Assembly: GCF_032917945.1 (NCBI RefSeq)
Contig: NZ_CP136624.1
Span: forward strand, 4,898,001-4,962,000
Direction of reading: 5' to 3'
Source: Bradyrhizobium sp. sBnM-33
GTDB lineage: Bacteria; Pseudomonadota; Alphaproteobacteria; Rhizobiales; Xanthobacteraceae
Length of the DNA: 64,000 nt
The notes under the pieces were generated by a model. That model was not told where the DNA came from. It saw only the letters and a program-made list of their open reading frames with translations, and ran no database searches. The translations under genes and the position numbers were made by a program. Of this stretch, positions 51,171-59,971 are shown piece by piece (the first letter of the stretch is position 1; each line of letters starts with the position of its first letter).

Positions 51171-51380
51171 TTAGCTGCAGCAGGCGCCTTTGCCGCTTTC
51201 CTGAACGGGAGGACACGGCACGGAGCCGTACGAGCAGAACACGCAACAGTCGCCCGCCAGCGGTTTCAGCCTCTCGCCGCAGCCTTTACAGACATAGAAA
51301 AACTGACAGGCGTCCGTTGGCATTTGCTCATCGGCTTGATGACTGCAGCGCGGACAGGTCAGGATGGATTCAAGCTGCAT
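51171..51380 (-). CDS. Small cysteine-rich zinc-binding-like protein
   Basis: A 69-residue protein with at least ten Cys: CPRCSHQADEQMP near residue 9-21, ACQFFYVCKGCGERL, GDCCVFCSYGSVPCPP and a final GACCS. The strings CQFFY.CKGCG and GDCCVFCSYGSVPCPP are well conserved in a family of small hypothetical proteins that I recall near metal-resistance and thioredoxin-type genes. It probably binds zinc or another thiophilic metal. Function not known. It lies alone between dprA and the divergent amidase gene. Confidence 0.75.
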   Translation of the reverse strand: MQLESILTCPRCSHQADEQMPTDACQFFYVCKGCGERLKPLAGDCCVFCSYGSVPCPPVQESGKGACCS

Positions 51381-51466
51381 CAGGAATCACGGATAATTTT
51401 TGACAGCGGCGGGTCGATCATATTCCATCCAGCTGCCACGATCAAAAGCCGCAGGAACCACGCCCC

Positions 51467-52708
51467 GTGATCTCGCTCGCCGGCCTTCAGCGCCGCATCG
51501 ATGCTGGTGAACTTTCACCCGACATCGCCGTCGCCCAGTCGCTGGAAGCGATCACCGCACAGGACAAAGCCATCGGCGCTTTCGTCTGCCGTACCGAAAA
51601 TGTGCGTGCGGCAAGCGCCGGACCGTTGCGCGGCATTGCGGTCGGCATCAAGGACATCATGGATACGATGGATTTCCCGACCGAGATGGGTTCGCCGATC
51701 TATCGGGGATATCAGCCGCGCGCCGATGCGGCCGTGGTGATGATGCTGAAGCAGGCGGGCGCGACCATCATCGGCAAGACCACGACCACCGCATTCGCCT
51801 CCGTGGATCCGACGCCGACGCTCAATCCGCGCAACAAGGGTCATACACCCGGCGGATCGTCATCGGGCTCGGCGGCAGCGGTTGCGGCCGGCATGATCCC
51901 GCTGGCACTGGGGACGCAAACCGGCGGTTCGGTGATCCGGCCGGCCTCGTTCTGTGGCGTCGCCGCGATCAAGCCGTCTTACCGCTTGCTGCCGACGGTC
52001 GGCGTCAAATGCTATTCATGGACGCTCGATACGGTCGGGCTGTTCGCGGCTGGCGTGGATGACGTGGCGCGCGGGCTTGCCGCGATGACGGGCCGGCCCG
52101 AATTGCTTCTGCCACCCACAGTTCGAACACCATGCATCGGCGTCGTGACCCAGGACTTCGCCGGTCGGCCGGAAGCGTCAGGCGAGGCGGCGTTGCGCAT
52201 TGCGACGCGGGCGGTGGAGAAAGCCGGCGCTCAGGTACAAGCATTGGGTTTGCCCAAAATTGTTGCCGAGGCATGGCTGGCGCAATCGGTCGTGCAGGAG
52301 TTCGAGGCGCATCGGGCGCTCGCCTGGGAGTATCGTGAACATTACGACAAGATGGCGCCGCTCTTGCGGGCCAAGCTGGACAAGAGCGGGGACATAACAC
52401 CCGCCGCCTACGACGAGGCGATCGGAATAGCGAACCGTGCCAGACAGACGCTGGAAAAAATGTTCGACGATGTCGACGTGCTGCTGACCTTGTCGGCGCC
52501 TGGCACGGCGCCAAAGGGATTGGGTTCGACCGGCGATGCCCGTTATAACCGGCTGTGGACGCTGATGGGCGTGCCCTGCGTCAACGTTCCGACACTTGTG
52601 GCGGAAGTCAATTTGCCGGTGGGCGTGCAGGTGATTGCGAGACACGGCGCGGATGCGCAAGCACTGGCGGCGGCGCGGTTTGTGGAGGAGGCGCTCAAGA
52701 GGCAATGA
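51467..52708 (+). CDS. Amidase (amidase-signature family)
   Basis: A 413-residue amidase with GTG start. The Ser-cisSer-Lys triad is visible: Lys62 in GIAVGIKDIMDT, the cis-Ser in the Gly/Ser-rich GGSSSGSAAAVAAGM (about 129-143), and the nucleophile Ser in GTQTGGSVIRPASFCG (about 149-164). It lacks the C-terminal part of GatA-like enzymes, so it acts alone on a small amide or ester, unlike GatA. Substrate unknown. The gene is not in a recognisable operon and lies in the plsY-dprA interval. Confidence 0.9.
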   Translation: MISLAGLQRRIDAGELSPDIAVAQSLEAITAQDKAIGAFVCRTENVRAASAGPLRGIAVGIKDIMDTMDFPTEMGSPIYRGYQPRADAAVVMMLKQAGATIIGKTTTTAFASVDPTPTLNPRNKGHTPGGSSSGSAAAVAAGMIPLALGTQTGGSVIRPASFCGVAAIKPSYRLLPTVGVKCYSWTLDTVGLFAAGVDDVARGLAAMTGRPELLLPPTVRTPCIGVVTQDFAGRPEASGEAALRIATRAVEKAGAQVQALGLPKIVAEAWLAQSVVQEFEAHRALAWEYREHYDKMAPLLRAKLDKSGDITPAAYDEAIGIANRARQTLEKMFDDVDVLLTLSAPGTAPKGLGSTGDARYNRLWTLMGVPCVNVPTLVAEVNLPVGVQVIARHGADAQALAAARFVEEALKRQ

Positions 52709-52717
52709 ATCTGTTGC

Positions 52718-52744
52718 TCCCATAATGGGACCATGATAAATGGT
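52718..52744. promoter_or_regulatory. CCAT/ATGG operator cluster before higB
   Basis: TCCCAT-A-ATGGGA (52718-52730) and ACCAT-GATAA-ATGGT (52730-52744) are two adjacent perfect inverted repeats, just before the higB start at 52750. The sequence CATAAT within the first resembles a -10 box, so binding there would block transcription. This is the expected design of HigA autoregulation. Confidence 0.6.
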
Positions 52745-52749
52745 GCGGA

Positions 52750-53073
52750 ATGAGGATTATTGCCCGCCGGACATTGCGAGAGTTTGTCCAGGGACTTTCG
52801 GGCAGGAAGGATCAGCCGGCCGTCAAAGCGGCGCTGGATGCTTGGTTCGACGAAGCGAGTAAGGCGTCTTGGAAGAGCACGGCCGATGTGAAGCGGCACT
52901 ATGCTACAGCAAGCGTCGTTAGCGCAGAGCGGATCGTCTTCAACATCAAGGGCAATGACTATCGTCTTGTGATGGCTGTCGATTTCGAAAAGGAGATTAT
53001 CTGGATCAAATGGATCGGCACCCACAAAGCCTATGACAAAATCGACGTGACCGAGGTGCGACATGGCGACTGA
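52750..53073 (+). CDS. higB: HigB-family mRNA interferase toxin
   Basis: A 107-residue RelE-superfamily toxin: REFVQGLSGRKDQPAVKAAL, then DAWFDEASKASWKSTADVKR, YATASVVSAERIVFNIKGND with YRLVMAVDFEKEIIWIKWIG, and a C-terminal HKAYDKI. The helix-then-beta layout and THKAYDKIDV match HigB. HigB cleaves mRNA at the ribosome until the antitoxin binds it. The stop overlaps the antitoxin start by 11 bases; the toxin comes first, the usual order in higBA. Confidence 0.92.
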   Translation: MRIIARRTLREFVQGLSGRKDQPAVKAALDAWFDEASKASWKSTADVKRHYATASVVSAERIVFNIKGNDYRLVMAVDFEKEIIWIKWIGTHKAYDKIDVTEVRHGD

Positions 53074-53443
53074 GCTTAAACCGATCCGTACCAAGGCGGA
53101 CTACAAGAACGCACTTGCGGAGGTTGAGCGCCTTTGGGGCGCAAAAAGCGGGACTGCGAAGGGCGACCGGCTCGACGTGCTGGCGACCCTGATCGACGCG
53201 TACGAAGCGAAGCACTATCCCATGGATCCGCCAGATCCCATTGAGGCGATCCAGTTTCGGATGGAGCAGCAAGGTTTGAGCCGCCGGGACCTAGAACCTT
53301 TGATTGGAACACGCGCGCGTGTAGCGGAGGTCATGAACCGCAAGCGGAGTCTGTCGATCGATATGATCCGTCGTTTGCATGAGCAACTCGGTATTTCCGC
53401 CGAGATCCTGATTCGCCCGACCCGCGAGGAAGAGGCGGCCTGA
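53063..53443 (+). CDS. higA: HigA-family antitoxin with XRE helix-turn-helix
   Basis: A 126-residue antitoxin. The N-terminal part (ALAEVERLWGAKSGTAKGDR) is followed by a DNA-binding helix-turn-helix at about 70-120 (IQFRMEQQGLSRRDLEPLIG, RARVAEVMNRKRSLSIDMI). It neutralises HigB and should repress the operon through the inverted repeats at 52718-52744. Its start lies inside the higB 3' end, so the two are translationally coupled. The convergent plsY gene ends 16 bases after its stop. Confidence 0.92.
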   Translation: MATELKPIRTKADYKNALAEVERLWGAKSGTAKGDRLDVLATLIDAYEAKHYPMDPPDPIEAIQFRMEQQGLSRRDLEPLIGTRARVAEVMNRKRSLSIDMIRRLHEQLGISAEILIRPTREEEAA

Positions 53444-53458
53444 CGACCGCCAAGTGGG

Positions 53459-54052
53459 CTACCTCGCCCCGATCCGTCCCTCAGTCCCGGCCTGCAGCCG
53501 CTTGATGTTCTCGCTGTGCTTCCAGAACAGCAGCAATGTCAGCACGACGAACAGGGAGGCCAGCGCGGGGTGGCCAAACCACCACAGGAACAGCGGTGTG
53601 ACGAACGCAGCGACCAGTGCCGATAGCGACGAATAGCGCGTGGTGACGGCAGTGGCTAACCAGATCAGGCAAAACATTACGGCTGCCGGCCAGAACAGGC
53701 CGATCAGCACGCCGATATAGGTGGCGACGCCTTTGCCGCCGTTGAATTTGAGCCAGACCGGGAAGAGGTGACCGAGGAAGGCGCCGAGCGCGCCCAGGAT
53801 CGCCGCATCGGCGCCGCCGAAATAGCCTGCGATCATCACCGCAACCGTGCCTTTGAGCATATCGCCGATCAGCGTCGCAGCGGCGAGGCCCTTGCGCCCG
53901 GTGCGCAATACGTTGGTGGCACCGATGTTGCCAGAGCCGATCGAGCGCAGGTCCTGCGTGCCGGCGACTGTAGTCAGCACCACCCCGAAGGGAATCGAGC
54001 CCAGCAGATAGCCGAGAATGAATGCCAACGGCAGCCATACTTCAGGTGACAT
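53459..54052 (-). CDS. plsY: Glycerol-3-phosphate acyltransferase PlsY
   Basis: A 197-residue inner-membrane enzyme with about five helices. The three family motifs are [33 protein letters not shown] (the phosphate-binding loop) and [16 protein letters not shown]. PlsY uses acyl-phosphate from PlsX to acylate glycerol-3-phosphate, the first step of phospholipid synthesis. It lies 33 bases downstream of the pyrB-pyrC pair on the same strand. It is convergent with higBA. Confidence 0.96.
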   Translation of the reverse strand: MSPEVWLPLAFILGYLLGSIPFGVVLTTVAGTQDLRSIGSGNIGATNVLRTGRKGLAAATLIGDMLKGTVAVMIAGYFGGADAAILGALGAFLGHLFPVWLKFNGGKGVATYIGVLIGLFWPAAVMFCLIWLATAVTTRYSSLSALVAAFVTPLFLWWFGHPALASLFVVLTLLLFWKHSENIKRLQAGTEGRIGAR

Positions 54053-54085
54053 CGCCGTTACTCCACGCGGGCTGGTTCGGACGAA

Positions 54086-55387
54086 TCAGACGTGTTCATA
54101 AACTGTCCGCCCACCCACGATAGTACGCACGACGCGTCCCGAGAAGCGGGCTTCGTCGAACGGCGTGTTCTTGCATTGCGATTTGAGGTCGGCGGGATCG
54201 AGCACCCAAGGCGTATCGGGGTCGATGACGATCACGTCGGCCGGGGAACCCGCCCGCAGCGAGCCGCCGGGCAGGCCGAGAAGCTCCGCAGGGCGGGTCG
54301 ACATCGCCCGGATCAGCGTCTTGAAGTCCATCTCGCCGTTGTGGATCAGCCGCAGCGCCGCCGGCAGCATGGTCTGCAGCCCGACCGCGCCGGACGCCGC
54401 TTCCGCGAACGGCAGCCGTTTCACCTCGACGTCCTGCGGATTGTGATCGGACATCACGACATCCACCAAACCGGAGGCGAGGGCTGCGACCAGCGCGAGG
54501 CGGTCCTCCTCGGTACGCAGCGGCGGCGACAGTTTCAGGAAGGTGCGGTAGGGACCGATGTCGTTTTCGTTGAGCGTAACGTGGTTGATCGACACGGAAG
54601 CGCTGACGTCGAGGCCGGCGTCGCGTGCGCGCTTGAGGATTTCCAGCGACTCGATCGACGATAGCGAGGCCGCGTGATAGCGCCCGCCGGTCAGCGCGAC
54701 GAGCCGCATATCGCGCTCCAGCATCACGGCTTCGGCGGCGTTGGGAATGCCGGCGAGTCCAAGCCGGGCGGCGAACTCGCCCTCGTTCATCACGCCTTCG
54801 CCGACTAGGTTGGGATCTTCGGTGTGATGCACGATGAGTGCGTCGAAGTCCCGCGCATAGGTCAGCGCCCGCCGCATCACCTGCGCATTGGTCACGCTCT
54901 TGTCGCCGTCGGTGAAGGCGACGGCGCCGGCGGCCTTCAAGAGGCCGATCTCGGTCATTTCCTGGCCGAGCAGGCCCTTCGTCAAAGCCGCCATCGGGTG
55001 GATACTGACGATCGCGGTGTCGCGGGCGCGGCGCAGCACGAAATCGACAGTCGCCGAATTATCGATGACCGGCGAGGTATCCGGCTGGCAGATGATCGTG
55101 GTGATGCCGCCGGCAGCCGCCGCAAGGCTTGCGGACGCAAAAGTCTCGCGGTGGCTGGCGCCGGGTTCGCCGACAAAGGCGCGCATGTCGATCAGCCCGG
55201 GGGCGACGATCTTGCCGACGCAATTGATGATGTCGGTGCCTTCAGGCACGCCGGCGGCGCCGATGCCGCGTCTGGAGTCACGTATAGTTCCGTCGGCAAT
55301 CAGGACGTCGCCCAGGCCGTCAAAGTCCCTTGAGGGATCGACGACGCGGGCATTGGCGAGCAGGATCGGGCGGCGGTCGGTCAGCAT
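54086..55387 (-). CDS. pyrC: Dihydroorotase-like PyrC, metal ligands degenerate
   Basis: A 433-residue amidohydrolase-fold protein of the type I dihydroorotase family. The first metal-binding motif should read HxH after PGLID; here it is PGLIDMRAFVGEPG, with Arg69 and Phe71 in place of the two His. The later HHTEDP, SINHVTL and MSDHNPQ motifs partly remain. As in the Pseudomonas inactive PyrC', the protein may be a structural partner that stabilises PyrB. A genuine dihydroorotase would then be encoded elsewhere. The ATG at 55387 follows the pyrB stop by 4 bases; a longer frame exists but is a shadow inside pyrB. Confidence 0.92.
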   Translation of the reverse strand: MLTDRRPILLANARVVDPSRDFDGLGDVLIADGTIRDSRRGIGAAGVPEGTDIINCVGKIVAPGLIDMRAFVGEPGASHRETFASASLAAAAGGITTIICQPDTSPVIDNSATVDFVLRRARDTAIVSIHPMAALTKGLLGQEMTEIGLLKAAGAVAFTDGDKSVTNAQVMRRALTYARDFDALIVHHTEDPNLVGEGVMNEGEFAARLGLAGIPNAAEAVMLERDMRLVALTGGRYHAASLSSIESLEILKRARDAGLDVSASVSINHVTLNENDIGPYRTFLKLSPPLRTEEDRLALVAALASGLVDVVMSDHNPQDVEVKRLPFAEAASGAVGLQTMLPAALRLIHNGEMDFKTLIRAMSTRPAELLGLPGGSLRAGSPADVIVIDPDTPWVLDPADLKSQCKNTPFDEARFSGRVVRTIVGGRTVYEHV

Positions 55388-55391
55388 GATC

Positions 55392-56345
55392 TCACGCGTT
55401 CGGCAAGTTGCGGGCGAGCGCTTCAAGCACCGCCATCCGCACTGCCACTCCCATTTCCACCTGTTCACGGATCAGCGATTGCGCGCCGTCGGCCACGATC
55501 GAGTCGATCTCGACGCCGCGGTTCATCGGGCCGGGATGCATCACCAGCGCGTCCGGCTTGGCGTAAGCGAGCTTCTTCTGGTCGAGGCCGAAATAGTGGA
55601 AGTATTCGCCCGACGACGGCACGAAGGAGCCGTTCATGCGCTCGCGCTGCAGCCGCAGCATCATCACGATATCGGCGCCATTGAGGCCCTCGCGCATGTC
55701 GCGCGCGACCTCGACGCCCATCCGCTCGATGCCGCGCGGCAGCAGTGTGGAGGGAGCGACGACGCGGACGCGGGCACCCATGGTGTTGAGCAGGAGGATA
55801 TTGGATCGTGCCACGCGGGAGTGCATCACGTCGCCGCAGATCGCGATCACGAGGCCTTCCAGCCGGCCCTTATTCCGGCGGATGGTCAGCGCGTCCAGCA
55901 GCGCCTGGGTCGGATGTTCGTGCGCGCCATCGCCGGCATTGATCACGGAACCGTCAACCTTGCGCGCCAGAAGTTCCACCGCCCCGGAGGCGTGGTGCCG
56001 CACCACCAGGATATCCGGGTGCATGGCGTTGAGCGTTACGGCGGTATCCATCAGCGTCTCGCCCTTGCGGATCGAGGACGAGGACACCGACATGTTCATG
56101 ACGTCGGCGCCAAGCCGTTTCCCCGCCAGTTCGAACGAGGATTGGGTTCGGGTCGAGGCCTCGAAAAACAGGTTCACCTGGGTGCGACCGCGCAAGGAGG
56201 TGCGCTTTTTGTCCACCTGGCGGTTGAGCTCGACATATTCCTCGGAAAGGTCGAGCAGGCCTGTAATATCGGCAGCGGAAAGCCCCTCGATTCCCAGCAG
56301 ATGCCGGTGTCCGAGGACGAAGGTCGATTTCGATGCAGGGCTCAT
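55392..56345 (-). CDS. pyrB: Aspartate carbamoyltransferase catalytic subunit
   Basis: A 317-residue enzyme that joins carbamoyl phosphate and aspartate, the second step of pyrimidine synthesis. Carbamoyl-phosphate site [16 protein letters not shown] (about residues 53-68), the [12 protein letters not shown] loop, HHASGAV and [19 protein letters not shown] are all intact, and so is [11 protein letters not shown] near the C-terminus. The ATG at 56345 gives the usual N-terminus. Start of the leftward pyrB-pyrC-plsY unit. Confidence 0.96.
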   Translation of the reverse strand: MSPASKSTFVLGHRHLLGIEGLSAADITGLLDLSEEYVELNRQVDKKRTSLRGRTQVNLFFEASTRTQSSFELAGKRLGADVMNMSVSSSSIRKGETLMDTAVTLNAMHPDILVVRHHASGAVELLARKVDGSVINAGDGAHEHPTQALLDALTIRRNKGRLEGLVIAICGDVMHSRVARSNILLLNTMGARVRVVAPSTLLPRGIERMGVEVARDMREGLNGADIVMMLRLQRERMNGSFVPSSGEYFHYFGLDQKKLAYAKPDALVMHPGPMNRGVEIDSIVADGAQSLIREQVEMGVAVRMAVLEALARNLPNA

Positions 56346-56531
56346 TAAAGCGAGAGCTATAGGCAGAGATGCCACGCAGGGCAAGTCTCAAATCCCCGGT
56401 GCGGACTTATCCACTAGGGCCTCGACGGCAGGCAAATGGGTCTCCACTGTTCGTGCCTGGGGATTCCACTAGAATGGCCGGGATCGCCACGCGGTATATC
56501 GGACCATGGAAAACGTGCGGCATTTCATTCA

Positions 56532-57335
56532 ATGCGTTCGGATCACGTGGGCAGTGGCGTGACCGTCGGCAGGGGTGCGGCAAGACGGATGGCACTCGCG
56601 GCGATATTCGCGGTGGGTTGCATCGCAAGCGCCGCCGCGCAGGCGCCAAAATTGCCCGCCGGTTTCATCCATCTGCGCGACGCCGATCCGACCATCATTC
56701 AGGATATCCGCTACGCCGGTTCGAACAATTTTGTCGGCCGGCCGCTGCGGGGCTATGAGGCCGCCGAATGCGTGGTGAAGCGCGAGGTCGGTGTGCTCTT
56801 GAAGAGTGTTCAGGAAGAACTCGCGCGACAGAACCTGTCGCTGAAGATGTTCGATTGTTACCGCCCGGCGCGCGCGGTGGCCGACATGGTGGCGTGGTCG
56901 CGCGATGGCCGCGAAACACCGGCGCAGAAGCGCTACAATCCCTCGTTCAGCAAGGCCGACCTGTTCCGCCTGGGCTATATTGCCGAACGTTCTGGGCATT
57001 CGACCGGTGCTGCGCTCGATGTCACATTGGTTGATCTGAAGACCGACAATTCGGCCACCTTCGATCCCAACAAGGACTATGCCGACTGCATCGCCAACGT
57101 GAACCTGCGCGCGCCGGAAGGCAGCGTCGACATGGGTACCGGCTATGATTGTTCCGACCCCAAGTCGCACACATCAGCGAAATCCATCACCGCGGATCAG
57201 CGCCGCTGGCGCGCGAAGCTGGTTCAGGTGATGGCGCGGCGAGGATTTGTAAACTATTCGAAGGAGTGGTGGCACTTTTCGCTGCCGGGCGCGGGCGGGC
57301 AGGCTTATGTTTTCCCGATCACATCGCGGAAATGA
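56532..57335 (+). CDS. D-Ala-D-Ala dipeptidase (VanX-like, peptidase M15)
   Basis: A 267-residue exported zinc dipeptidase. The signal segment MALAAIFAVGCIASAAAQA covers about 20-38. The zinc-site motifs SGHSTGAALDVTL (His and Asp ligands) and EWWHF (Glu base and third His) are intact, together with YRPARAV and IQDIRYAGSNNFVGRP. It cuts D-Ala-D-Ala released from peptidoglycan metabolism; outside vancomycin-resistance clusters such enzymes recycle D-Ala. No vanHA genes are nearby. The ATG at 56532 is chosen because it precedes the signal peptide; a longer start at 56436 is unlikely. Confidence 0.88.
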   Translation: MRSDHVGSGVTVGRGAARRMALAAIFAVGCIASAAAQAPKLPAGFIHLRDADPTIIQDIRYAGSNNFVGRPLRGYEAAECVVKREVGVLLKSVQEELARQNLSLKMFDCYRPARAVADMVAWSRDGRETPAQKRYNPSFSKADLFRLGYIAERSGHSTGAALDVTLVDLKTDNSATFDPNKDYADCIANVNLRAPEGSVDMGTGYDCSDPKSHTSAKSITADQRRWRAKLVQVMARRGFVNYSKEWWHFSLPGAGGQAYVFPITSRK

Positions 57336-57357
57336 TTTAACGGTTCCAGGATCAGCC

Positions 57358-59001
57358 ATGAGCCAGGCAACATTTTCGACCCACGAAGTCTTCAACCAGT
57401 CGCCGCCGTTCGAGGATGTCGATCTATACGTGGCCGACCGGCCGCTGGTCGATGCAGTCGCCGCCAATGGCGGCGCTGCGACAGAGGGCGAACTATCCGA
57501 CTTCGGCAAGCATTGGGGTTCCGCGGCGATGGCGGAGCGCGGCCGCATCGCCAACGAGAATACGCCCAAGCTGCGCACCTTCGATGCACGCGGCAATCGC
57601 CGCGACGAGGTCGAGTTTCATCCCGCCTATCACGAATTGATGGCGCATAGTGCGCATGCCGGCGTGCACAATTCGACTTGGACCGCCGAAGGCAAACCAG
57701 CCGGCGGTGCGTCCGAAGCCGTGCGCGCAGCAAAATTCTACATGGCCGCGCAGGTCGAGACCGGGCATCTCTGCCCGATCACCATGACGCGGGCCTCTGT
57801 TGCTGCGCTGGCGGAACAGCCTGACCTATTGGAGAAGGTGATGCCGGTGCTCGGTACACGGTCTTACGATCCGGCGTTTGCGCCGTGGTGGACCAAGCGT
57901 GGCATGACGCTCGGCATGGGCATGACCGAGAAGCAGGGCGGCACCGACGTCCGTTCCAACATGACACGGGCGGAGCGCGACGGCAGCGCCTACCGCATCA
58001 CCGGCCACAAATGGTTCATGTCGGCGCCGATGTGCGACGCCTTCCTGGTGCTGGCCCAGGCCGAGCAGGGATTGACCTGCTTCTTCATGCCGCGCTTTAC
58101 GCCCGACGGGTCCGTCAACGCGATCCGGTTCCAGCGGCTGAAGGACAAGCTTGGCAACCGCTCCAATGCTTCCTCCGAGGTCGAGTTTCATGGCGCCTAT
58201 GCCGAGCGCGTCGGCGCCGAAGGCAAGGGCGTCCGCACCATCATCCAGATGGTGCAGTTGACGCGGCAGGATTGTGCGATCGCCTCCGCCGGGCTGATGC
58301 GATCGGGCCTGGCGCATGCGCTGCATCACGCCAGGCATCGCAGCGTATTCCAAAAGCATCTCGCCGATCAGCCGCTGATGCAGGCGGTGCTCTCGGACAT
58401 GGCGCTGCATGTCGAGGCTACCGTCGCGCTGGTGATGCGGCTATGCCGTTCGTTCGACCGCGCCCCCCTTGACGCCAAGGAAGCCGCCTATATGCGTCTG
58501 CTGACGCCAGCGATCAAATACTGGGTATGCAAGAGCGCGCCGGGCTTTCTCTATGAAGCGATGGAATGCCTTGGCGGCAATGGTTACGTGGAGGAGGGCA
58601 TTCTGGCGCGGCATTACCGGGAATCACCGGTCAATGCGATCTGGGAAGGCTCCGGAAACGTGATGTGTCTCGACGTGCTGCGCGCGCTGTCGCGCGAGCC
58701 CGAAGCCGCGTCCAACATCGTGCATGAACTGACCGGCGAGACGCTCGGAGTGCCGGGCGCGAGTGAGGCAACCGCATTCATCGGCAAGGCGTTCCACCGG
58801 CTGGACAGCGAGCGTGTGGCGCGGCTGGCGGTCGAAAAACTGGCGCTGCTGGCGGCTGCTGCCGCGCTCAATGCCGTGTCGCCGCACCATGCCGAGTTGT
58901 TCGCGGCCACGCGCCTCGGTGGCAATCACGGCGGCATGTATGGCGCGGTCGATCTGGATAGCGGCGACATCCGCGGCCTTCTGGCGCGCGCACTGCCGTG
59001 A
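57358..59001 (+). CDS. AidB-like acyl-CoA dehydrogenase
   Basis: A 547-residue flavoprotein with the AidB layout: an extended N-terminal part (EVFNQSPPFEDVDLYVADRP), the FAD core (GMGMTEKQGGTDVRSNMTRA, TGHKWFMSAPMCDAFLVLAQ) and the typical C-terminus (LGGNGYVEEGILARHYRESP, VNAIWEGSGNVMCLDVLRAL). AidB protects DNA against alkylation in E. coli and has weak isovaleryl-CoA dehydrogenase activity; its in vivo substrate is unsure. It begins 22 bases after the dipeptidase gene's stop on the same strand. The ATG at 57358 suits the family start. Confidence 0.9.
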   Translation: MSQATFSTHEVFNQSPPFEDVDLYVADRPLVDAVAANGGAATEGELSDFGKHWGSAAMAERGRIANENTPKLRTFDARGNRRDEVEFHPAYHELMAHSAHAGVHNSTWTAEGKPAGGASEAVRAAKFYMAAQVETGHLCPITMTRASVAALAEQPDLLEKVMPVLGTRSYDPAFAPWWTKRGMTLGMGMTEKQGGTDVRSNMTRAERDGSAYRITGHKWFMSAPMCDAFLVLAQAEQGLTCFFMPRFTPDGSVNAIRFQRLKDKLGNRSNASSEVEFHGAYAERVGAEGKGVRTIIQMVQLTRQDCAIASAGLMRSGLAHALHHARHRSVFQKHLADQPLMQAVLSDMALHVEATVALVMRLCRSFDRAPLDAKEAAYMRLLTPAIKYWVCKSAPGFLYEAMECLGGNGYVEEGILARHYRESPVNAIWEGSGNVMCLDVLRALSREPEAASNIVHELTGETLGVPGASEATAFIGKAFHRLDSERVARLAVEKLALLAAAAALNAVSPHHAELFAATRLGGNHGGMYGAVDLDSGDIRGLLARALP

Positions 59002-59014
59002 ATAGGGCTTTTAT

Positions 59015-59170
59015 CGTCATGGCCGGGCTTGACCCGGCCATCCACGTCCTGCTTTTGCGCGGTGCTAGAGACGTGGATGCCCGGCATCCGTCTCCGCCAA
59101 GGCTTCGCCGGGCCACAAGTGCGCTCGGCCGCCGAAGCTTCAGCGAAGGCGGCAAGGCCGGGCATGACGA
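59015..59170. repeat. Dispersed inverted repeat between ACAD and CPBP genes
   Basis: GTCATGGCCGGGCTT (59016-59030) and a near complement at about 59155-59169 (AAGGCCGGGCATGAC) bound an element with an inner pair around CCACGTC and GACGTGG. It looks like one of the common Bradyrhizobium intergenic elements. Confidence 0.7.
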
Positions 59171-59188
59171 CAACGAGAAAGTCACTTG

Positions 59189-59971
59189 ATGGACTCCCTC
59201 ACCACCGCAAGTCCCGCTGCCGTACCACCTGCGACGTCAAATCAGCGGCCGCCACGCGCCTGGAAATTCTGGGGCACGACGCTGTGGGGCCTGTTCATCT
59301 TCGCCGCGGTGTTCCTCGGCCAAGCCACGGTCATCATCTATTTCGTGCTGCGGCAGGGCGGATCGTTCGACATCACTGAGGCGATCCGGGTCATTGGCGC
59401 CGGCCTGACCATCTCGCTCTCGGTCATCCTCGGATTGCCTGCCGTGCTGCTGGCGACGTGGATCGCGATCCGCCCGACGCGCATTCCCTTTGTCGATTAT
59501 CTGGCGCTGCGCTGGACCACATGGCGCGATTTCTTCGTCGGTCTCGCCGCGCTGGCTATTCTCGTCGGCGGCTGGGACCTGCTGTCGCGCGCGCTCGGGC
59601 GCGAGGTGACGCCGGGCTTCATGGGCGAGGTTCTGAAAACAGCGCAGGCCGAAGGTGCGCTGTGGCTATTGGTGATCGCGTTCGCCGTCGCGGCACCGAT
59701 GTGGGAAGAGATCTTCGCGCGCGGGTTTCTCTATCGCGGCTGGTCGGAGTCGCGGCTCGGCGTCGCCGGCGCCATCTTCCTGTCCTCGCTGGCCTGGACT
59801 TCGCTGCACCTGCAATACGACTGGTTCTTTTTCGGCGAGGTGTTTTCGATCGGCTTGCTGCTGGGCTATCTGCGCTACCGCACCAATTCGACCTGGCTGA
59901 CCATCGTCCTGCACGGCATCAACAATCTGGCGGCGACCATCCAGACTTTCTGGCTGGCCGGCTCCAATTAG
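59189..59971 (+). CDS. CPBP-family intramembrane metalloprotease
   Basis: A 260-residue membrane protein with about seven hydrophobic segments. The glutamic protease motifs are present: EEIFARGFLYRG (EExxxR) near residue 170, the second motif His in TSLHLQYD, and the third in LHGINNLA. Members prenyl-process or degrade membrane proteins, and bacterial ones are often used in bacteriocin immunity; this member is of unknown role. ATG 59189 follows a TTG that is also in frame. The last bases overlap the convergent AEC transporter gene. Confidence 0.88.
   Translation: MDSLTTASPAAVPPATSNQRPPRAWKFWGTTLWGLFIFAAVFLGQATVIIYFVLRQGGSFDITEAIRVIGAGLTISLSVILGLPAVLLATWIAIRPTRIPFVDYLALRWTTWRDFFVGLAALAILVGGWDLLSRALGREVTPGFMGEVLKTAQAEGALWLLVIAFAVAAPMWEEIFARGFLYRGWSESRLGVAGAIFLSSLAWTSLHLQYDWFFFGEVFSIGLLLGYLRYRTNSTWLTIVLHGINNLAATIQTFWLAGSN

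Noticed and set aside
54888..56348. 486-codon rightward frame opposite pyrC/pyrB
   Set aside because: Antisense shadow of two well-identified genes.
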